From NCBI GenBank assembly GCA_022601315.1, contig JAHZIU010000117.1:1-13114 (forward strand): a stretch of DNA of 13,114 bases, read 5' to 3'. Within the stretch, counting starts at the first letter, position 1; each line of letters starts with the position of its first letter. A program made the position numbers and the translations under genes. Of the stretch, positions 8,580-13,114 are shown one piece after another. This DNA is from Betaproteobacteria bacterium (GTDB lineage Bacteria > Pseudomonadota > Gammaproteobacteria > Burkholderiales > Nitrosomonadaceae). The notes beneath the pieces are model-generated. The model saw only the letters and a program-made list of their open reading frames with translations, made no database searches and was not told the origin of the DNA.

Positions 8580-9578
8580 ATGCGCACGCTAACACGCCTT
8601 ATTTTTCTAGTTCTCCTGATAGCCACCTTATTTTCCGGGTGGCTTTATCTTCATGTTCATTCAGAAATTAATCTTCCGGCTACACCATACGAATTTACTA
8701 TTGCACCAGGCAGTAATCTAAAGCAGGTTAGCAAACAACTATCAAACGCTGGTGTCTTGGTTCACGATTGGTCATTTGTGTTGCTATCACGGTATATGGG
8801 CAATGAGTCTGAAATCAAGGCGGGTGACTATACGTTGACAGAAAAGATATCCCAGGTTGCTTTACTAAAATACCTGATCGAGGGTGATGTGAAGCAAAAT
8901 GAAATCAAATTTCTGGAAGGATGGACATTTTCCCAAGTTAGAGAGCTCTTAAACACCCATTCTGCAATCAAAAACGACACAGCTAGTCTAAGTGAACAAG
9001 AGATATTGCAATTAATCGGCGCGACTGAAACAGCTGCTGAAGGATTATTTTTCCCGGATACTTATTATTTTATAAGAGACAGCAGTGATGTAGAAATTTT
9101 ACAACGGGCCTACCATACCATGCAAAACCACTTACAATCAGCATGGTCTACGCGTCAAGAATCACTCCCTTTAAAAACGCCTTATGAAGCCTTGATCCTG
9201 GCTTCTATTGTTGAAAAAGAAACAGGTCTGGAAAGTGACCGCGCTGAAATAGCAGGTGTTTTCATCAATCGGTTACGTATTGGCATGCGTCTGCAAACAG
9301 ACCCAACAGTTATTTATGGTATGGGCGATAAATTTGATGGTAATTTACGCAAGAAGGATCTACAAACTGACCAAGCTTACAATACCTATACGCGTGCTGG
9401 ATTGCCTCCCACGCCAATTGCTATGCCTGGATTATCTTCAATACAAGCTGCACTTAATCCTGCTGAAACGAAAGCGATATACTTTGTTGCAAAAGGTAAT
9501 GGTGAATCACAATTTTCTACCAATCTTACTGATCACAATCGTGCAGTAAACAAGTATCAAAGACAACAAAAACAATGA
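8580..9578 (+). CDS. mltG: Endolytic murein transglycosylase MltG (YceG family)
   Basis: A 332-residue inner-membrane enzyme with a single N-terminal anchor (about 6-25), a LysM-like part (about 36-102) and the YceG catalytic domain (about 105-328). LASIVEKETG (208-217) carries the conserved glutamates 212 and 214; the family's catalytic Glu is in this VEKET motif. FFPDTYYF (157-164), FINRL, MRLQTDPTVIYG and YNTYTRAGLPPTPI are family signatures. MltG cuts nascent glycan strands in the periplasm and limits their length. Older annotations sometimes call it an aminodeoxychorismate lyase because of its place next to pabC. The ribosome site is weak and the gap to fabF is short, so it is probably cotranscribed. 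Confidence 0.94.
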   Translation: MRTLTRLIFLVLLIATLFSGWLYLHVHSEINLPATPYEFTIAPGSNLKQVSKQLSNAGVLVHDWSFVLLSRYMGNESEIKAGDYTLTEKISQVALLKYLIEGDVKQNEIKFLEGWTFSQVRELLNTHSAIKNDTASLSEQEILQLIGATETAAEGLFFPDTYYFIRDSSDVEILQRAYHTMQNHLQSAWSTRQESLPLKTPYEALILASIVEKETGLESDRAEIAGVFINRLRIGMRLQTDPTVIYGMGDKFDGNLRKKDLQTDQAYNTYTRAGLPPTPIAMPGLSSIQAALNPAETKAIYFVAKGNGESQFSTNLTDHNRAVNKYQRQQKQ

Positions 9579-9624
9579 TTAAACTGCTTTCATATCAAAT
9601 TCAAATCAGAATTCATGGCGTGAC

Positions 9625-12219
9625 ATGACTCAATTTTCTATCGTTGTTGCTACACTAAACGAATCCGAAAATATTGATTTACTGTTAACTCGCCTATTTG
9701 CACTTGACCTTAGTACAAAAAACTTTGAAATTATTTTTGTAGATGATGGTTCCAATGATGGTACGCCTGAGAAAATACGGGCATGGCAGAATCATACCAA
9801 TGTACATCTCATTGAACGGCATGAGAAACCTGACCTAACAGCTTCAATACTTGCAGGTGTTGCGATTGCAAATAGTGATGTAATCGTTGTTATGGATGCA
9901 GACTTGAGCCACCCAACGGAACAATTGTCTGCGGTAGTCGCACCGGTAATCAGTGGGCAATATGATGTCTCAGTTGGTAGTCGATATATTACCGGTGGCA
10001 GCACTGAGAATTGGCCGTTACACCGACGCATACTATCCCGCGTTGGCGGTTGGTTGGCACGTCCATTGTGCGATGTAAATGATGCTACATCCGGCTTTTT
10101 TGCTTTTCGCCGCGAATTGGCTAATTCTATTTCCAGCAATGCGCATGGCTATAAGATATTACTTGAGCTATTAATGGCAAATCAGGGCCAATTACGTGTT
10201 ATAGAAATCCCCATTTGTTTCCGTGATCGTACCCACGGCACATCCAAGCTGTCATTTGCTCACCAACGTGCCTATTTACAACGTCTGATGACCTTAGCAG
10301 GAGGTACTGTCTCACTCAATACAGCTGGTCGTTTTGCCATGGTGGGTTTGTTCGGTGTATTGATTGATGCATTTGTTTTTCAGTGGATGATCAGTCGAGA
10401 TGCCGGTCTTGCCCTGGCCCATTTCATAAGCTTCTTTGTAGCGGCAACGGTAAATTACTCACTTAATTCGAAGTGGGCTTTCCGCGAACATCATGCGGGT
10501 TATTTGAAGTGGCACCAATTCGGGCGTTTTTTAACTGTTGGCGCATTTGCGTTATTACTGCGTGGCGGTGTACTGGCCTTACTAGTTTATGTCTGGCATA
10601 TACCACCGCTGTTAGCAATTTTCCCAGCAATAGTTGCCACAGCAGTAGTGAACTACTTAGGTTCAGCTTTTTATGTTTTCCCGGGTGAGAAAAATCTTCC
10701 GTCGCCTGAAATACGCTGGCGAATTGCTGCGATTGGCATAGTCATATTTATCCTACTACTACGTCTGGTTTATTTTGGTCTGGCACAACTCATCCCAGAT
10801 GAGACCTATTACTGGCAGTACGCCCAACACATGGATTTGAGTTTTTATGATCATCCACCTATGGTTGCTTGGTTGATCTGGTTAGGAACCTCAATTCTCG
10901 GACACAATGAATTTGGTGTACGAATTGGTGCATTAATCTGTGGCCTGGTAACGATGGGCTACTTGTACGCGCTTGCACGAAATCTGTATGACAAATCAAG
11001 CGCCATGCGGGCCGTACTACTGCTCGCTATTCTACCACTGGGTTTTGCTTCTGGTCTGTTAATGACGCCCGATGCACCCTTAGTTGCAGCCTGGGCTGCC
11101 ACGCTCTATTATATGGAACGCGCCCTGGTTAAAGGCCAAGCCACGGCCTGGCTCGGCATGGGCATCGCATTTGGCCTGGGATTACTGTCAAAGTATACAT
11201 TGGGCTTACTGGGTATCGCCGCCTTGGTTTTTGTCATCATCGATCCAACAGCTCGCCGCTGGATGAAACGTCCTCATCCTTATTTGGCCGCAGTGCTGGC
11301 ATGCCTATTGTTTTCACCGGTTATCATATGGAATGTTCAGAACGAGTGGGCGTCATTTGCTTTCCAATCAACACGCTTACTCGATGATAGTACCAATTTT
11401 TCCGTACACAATCTGATACTGTATATTACAATCTTACTGACACCAATTGGTTTGCTAGCCACTGTACTTGCGTTATTCTCAAGATTCGATCAAACAGAAG
11501 ATCAGTTTCAGTGCAGACGTCGATTATTTGTGCAAGTTTTCACAAGTGTACCCTTACTGATCTTTTTGGCTATCAGCACATTTGATCTGCCAAAATTCCA
11601 TTGGACAGGACCGGTTTGGCTCGCTGTCTTACCAAGTGTTGCCTGGATGATCGGCCAAAACCACATCAGCACCATGGCTAAACGTCTACACGCTGCTTGG
11701 CAGCCAACCATCGTAGCTTGCATTTTTTCTTATGCATTTGTACTACATTATGTTGTACTTGGTATACCCGGAATTCCCTATCACCTATTCACCGAACACT
11801 ATTTCTGGCGTGAGACTACACAAAAAATCGAGCAAATCACACAAGATGTTAGAAACAAAACCGGGCAAGAACCCATCATTGTCGGCATGAGTAAATGGTC
11901 TGTTGCTAGTGCTCTGTATTTCTATAACCATAAACAATCTAATCTGGATATCCGTTCGCGCAACTTGTTTGGAGACAGTGGTGCTATGTACGACTATTGG
12001 TTTCCATCACAACATTCTACAAATCGACCCATTATCCAGGTCGGCATGAAACCTATCAATCTCGACCGAATCCGTGAAGGCAGTCCAATCAAGCATATGC
12101 TCAATCAGCCTGGAGACATTGAGTACCACGTCATTGAACGATATGATGGCACTCCAGTACGTCGCGTATATTATCGTGTTTCTCAGGGGTTTAAAGGTGT
12201 TAGCCTACCAGGAATATAG
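9625..12219 (+). CDS. Three-domain glycosyltransferase: GT2 (DPMS-like) + GtrA + ArnT/PMT-like GT-C
   Basis: An 864-residue protein with three recognisable parts. Residues 1-230 are a GT2 polyprenyl-phosphate sugar synthase: VVATLNESENI (7-17), FVDDGSNDGT (38-47), DADLSHP (91-97, the metal-binding DxD), DATSGFFAFRR (153-163) and HGTSKL (204-209). Residues about 235-352 are a GtrA-like domain with four hydrophobic helices. Residues about 366-864 are a multi-membrane GT-C transferase with PDETYYWQYA (391-400, catalytic-type Asp392/Glu393), YDHPPM (408-413), TPDAP (481-485), LLSKYTLG (520-527), PKFHWTGPVW (656-665) and a hydrophilic tail from about 720. By family logic, the first part loads a sugar on undecaprenyl phosphate, the second flips it and the third passes it to an envelope acceptor. 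Sugar and acceptor are unknown. It lies 46 bases after mltG, where tmk-holB is common, and 10 bases from the convergent zur-like gene. Confidence 0.88.
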   Translation: MTQFSIVVATLNESENIDLLLTRLFALDLSTKNFEIIFVDDGSNDGTPEKIRAWQNHTNVHLIERHEKPDLTASILAGVAIANSDVIVVMDADLSHPTEQLSAVVAPVISGQYDVSVGSRYITGGSTENWPLHRRILSRVGGWLARPLCDVNDATSGFFAFRRELANSISSNAHGYKILLELLMANQGQLRVIEIPICFRDRTHGTSKLSFAHQRAYLQRLMTLAGGTVSLNTAGRFAMVGLFGVLIDAFVFQWMISRDAGLALAHFISFFVAATVNYSLNSKWAFREHHAGYLKWHQFGRFLTVGAFALLLRGGVLALLVYVWHIPPLLAIFPAIVATAVVNYLGSAFYVFPGEKNLPSPEIRWRIAAIGIVIFILLLRLVYFGLAQLIPDETYYWQYAQHMDLSFYDHPPMVAWLIWLGTSILGHNEFGVRIGALICGLVTMGYLYALARNLYDKSSAMRAVLLLAILPLGFASGLLMTPDAPLVAAWAATLYYMERALVKGQATAWLGMGIAFGLGLLSKYTLGLLGIAALVFVIIDPTARRWMKRPHPYLAAVLACLLFSPVIIWNVQNEWASFAFQSTRLLDDSTNFSVHNLILYITILLTPIGLLATVLALFSRFDQTEDQFQCRRRLFVQVFTSVPLLIFLAISTFDLPKFHWTGPVWLAVLPSVAWMIGQNHISTMAKRLHAAWQPTIVACIFSYAFVLHYVVLGIPGIPYHLFTEHYFWRETTQKIEQITQDVRNKTGQEPIIVGMSKWSVASALYFYNHKQSNLDIRSRNLFGDSGAMYDYWFPSQHSTNRPIIQVGMKPINLDRIREGSPIKHMLNQPGDIEYHVIERYDGTPVRRVYYRVSQGFKGVSLPGI

Positions 12220-12229
12220 CGAATTCTAG

Positions 12230-12694
12230 CTATTTGGGGCTGTTTTGACAATGTTCACATAGTCCATGTAGTTCAAGTTGCTGATGAGCCAATGCAAATC
12301 CAGTGCTCTGAATACTTTGCTCTAACTTTTCTATGATATTTTTCTTTATTCCAATTTCTTTCACAATATTGCAATTATCGCAAATCAAGAATTGTGGCGT
12401 TTCATGTTGATGGTTACAAGTAATATGAGCGCAAGCGATATACTGGTTTGCCGTTTCAAGCTTATGTACTAATTTTTCTCGGATTAGAAAATCAAGCATG
12501 CGATAAACAGACATTACGGGTACTGATTCATTAAACTGGTCTTTATACCTTTCGAAAATTTCATAGGCGGAAAGGGGTCTTACGGATGAAAGCAAGACAA
12601 TGAGCACATTTTTTCTTTTGTTGGTTAATTTCACACCGGCCAACGCACAAGCTTCTAGTGATTTCTGAATAATCTGATCAATTTCTGGTGACAT
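12230..12694 (-). CDS. zur: Fur-family transcriptional regulator, Zur-like
   Basis: From ATG at 12694 this is a 154-residue Fur-family repressor. The N-terminal winged helix covers about 1-82, with the recognition helix in VPVMSVYRMLDFL (58-70). The C-terminal dimer and metal domain has FLICDNC (Cys105, Cys108) and GLCEHC (Cys146, Cys149), the structural zinc site. Cys88, Cys93, His97 and His99 are likely regulatory ligands. QFLICDNCNIVKEI and the HGLC tail resemble Zur more than Fur, which has an HHHDH-type stretch. Zur represses zinc uptake and mobilisation genes when zinc is sufficient. A TTG 18 bases upstream (12712) also keeps the frame open, but GGAAG at 12704-12708 serves the ATG and nothing serves the TTG. 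Its targets are not visible here. Confidence 0.86.
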   Translation of the reverse strand: MSPEIDQIIQKSLEACALAGVKLTNKRKNVLIVLLSSVRPLSAYEIFERYKDQFNESVPVMSVYRMLDFLIREKLVHKLETANQYIACAHITCNHQHETPQFLICDNCNIVKEIGIKKNIIEKLEQSIQSTGFALAHQQLELHGLCEHCQNSPK

Positions 12695-12703
12695 TTTGTC
12701 TGG

Positions 12704-12708
12704 CTTCC
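12704..12708 (-). promoter_or_regulatory. Ribosome binding site that decides the zur-like start
   Basis: Read on the minus strand, GGAAG lies nine bases before the ATG at 12694. The alternative TTG at 12712 lies upstream of this site and has no purine-rich stretch of its own, which favours the shorter 154-residue protein. Confidence 0.55.
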
Positions 12709-12745
12709 ACAAGCTAATAAATTAATTGGGCAAGACGCTTTTACG

Positions 12746-12773
12746 ATTATAGAGCAATATTTTTTTGTGTCCA
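12746..12773 (-). promoter_or_regulatory. Sigma70-type promoter of the zur-like gene
   Basis: On the minus strand, TGGACA (12773-12768, 5 of 6 matches to TTGACA) is followed after 16 bases by a perfect TATAAT (12751-12746). Transcription would start near 12739 and give a leader of about 45 bases before the ATG at 12694. I saw no clear Zur-type palindrome over it, so autoregulation is not supported. Confidence 0.65.
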
Positions 12774-12885
12774 TAATTGGCTATATTCGCCCTTAATATC
12801 CAATTTCCGTCTTTATTGTTTCAGTATTTCTGAATCAATTGTCTGGCATGTTCCAATAATTGAAATTCTGCGTGGTTCGGCGACT

Positions 12886-13114
12886 TTACTTTAAGGCGGG
12901 GGTGTAACGGGTGGTGTGGTTAACTTTGCTACACACTAAGTATCCAAATGGAAATTTTGAACCCAGATTTTCCATTAGATAAAATAGATTCTTAGGACGT
13001 ATTTGCAAGGCTTTTGCTGTATCGGTTATGCATAACGATCTGTCTGATTTAGCGATACGGTCAAGTGCTTCTGAATCCGCTGTCAATGCTTTATTCTTTT
13101 CTTTCAGCGCAAGA
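12886..13114 (-). pseudogene. Phage antirepressor fragment, truncated KilAC domain (5' end outside window)
   Basis: The frame is open to the right edge, so the start is not in the window; an internal TTG at 13086 is unlikely to be the true start. The translation runs LALKEKNKALTADSEALDRI, then AKSDRSLCITDTAKALQIRP and KNLF, which matches the linker and first half of the KilAC domain of phage antirepressors. After about residue 55 the expected second half (the WIYRR-type strand, GLLEHK, TPKG) is missing. It is replaced by an unrelated tail ending at the stop at 12886. I looked in the other two minus frames and did not find the lost half. This suggests deletion or recombination in a prophage remnant. 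A functional short variant cannot be excluded. Confidence 0.6.

Noticed and set aside
9256..9549. Second plus-strand frame of 97 codons inside mltG
   Set aside because: It is a shadow of mltG in another frame. The mltG frame carries all YceG motifs and the other has no recognisable pattern.
12695..12712. TTG at 12712 as the start of the zur-like protein
   Set aside because: It has no ribosome site of its own, whereas GGAAG precedes the ATG at 12694, and the six extra residues add no family similarity.
1..13114. tRNA genes, rRNA, CRISPR arrays, complete insertion sequences, riboswitches
   Set aside because: I looked for cloverleaf ends, regular direct repeats and transposase motifs (DDE, HUH, RT) and found none.

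Overview
The window looks like chromosome of a betaproteobacterium, most likely in or near Nitrosomonas (Nitrosomonadaceae). This rests on the general look of the proteins (the L32, FabG and FabF variants, YceF/YceD and KilAC sequences), the moderate A+T content and the cluster layout. No rRNA or other species marker is present, so the genus is only an inference.

Left edge (1-1223, minus): a nearly complete CzcC/TolC-type outer-membrane efflux gene whose 3' end lies outside the window. A 434-base non-coding gap follows (1224-1657). It holds an 87-base element with perfect 14-base terminal inverted repeats and an internal hairpin, possibly nested in a larger, weaker inverted repeat.

Core (1658-9578): the classic fatty-acid cluster. 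YceF (Maf family) is divergent from yceD-rpmF-plsX-fabH-fabD-fabG-acpP-fabF-mltG. PlsX makes acyl-phosphate for phospholipid synthesis. FabD loads malonate onto ACP, FabH starts the chain, FabF extends it and FabG does the first reduction. ACP carries the intermediates. YceD and L32 tie the operon to ribosome assembly, and MltG ties it to peptidoglycan synthesis. Four genes (yceF, plsX, fabG, fabF) appear to start with TTG. FabG has Asp where the SDR catalytic tetrad normally has Asn.

Right part (9625-12219): an 864-residue membrane protein in the position where tmk-holB usually follows mltG. It joins a GT2 polyprenyl-phosphate sugar synthase, a GtrA-type membrane domain and an ArnT/PMT-type GT-C transferase. 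It could be a complete make-flip-transfer glycosylation machine in one polypeptide, and it is the most interesting object here.

Right edge: a Zur-like Fur-family regulator (minus strand) ends 10 bases from the glycosyltransferase stop and has a good sigma70-type promoter. Beyond it is a KilAC-type phage antirepressor fragment that loses family similarity about halfway through the domain, which looks like a decayed prophage gene. No tRNA, rRNA, CRISPR array or complete insertion sequence was seen.
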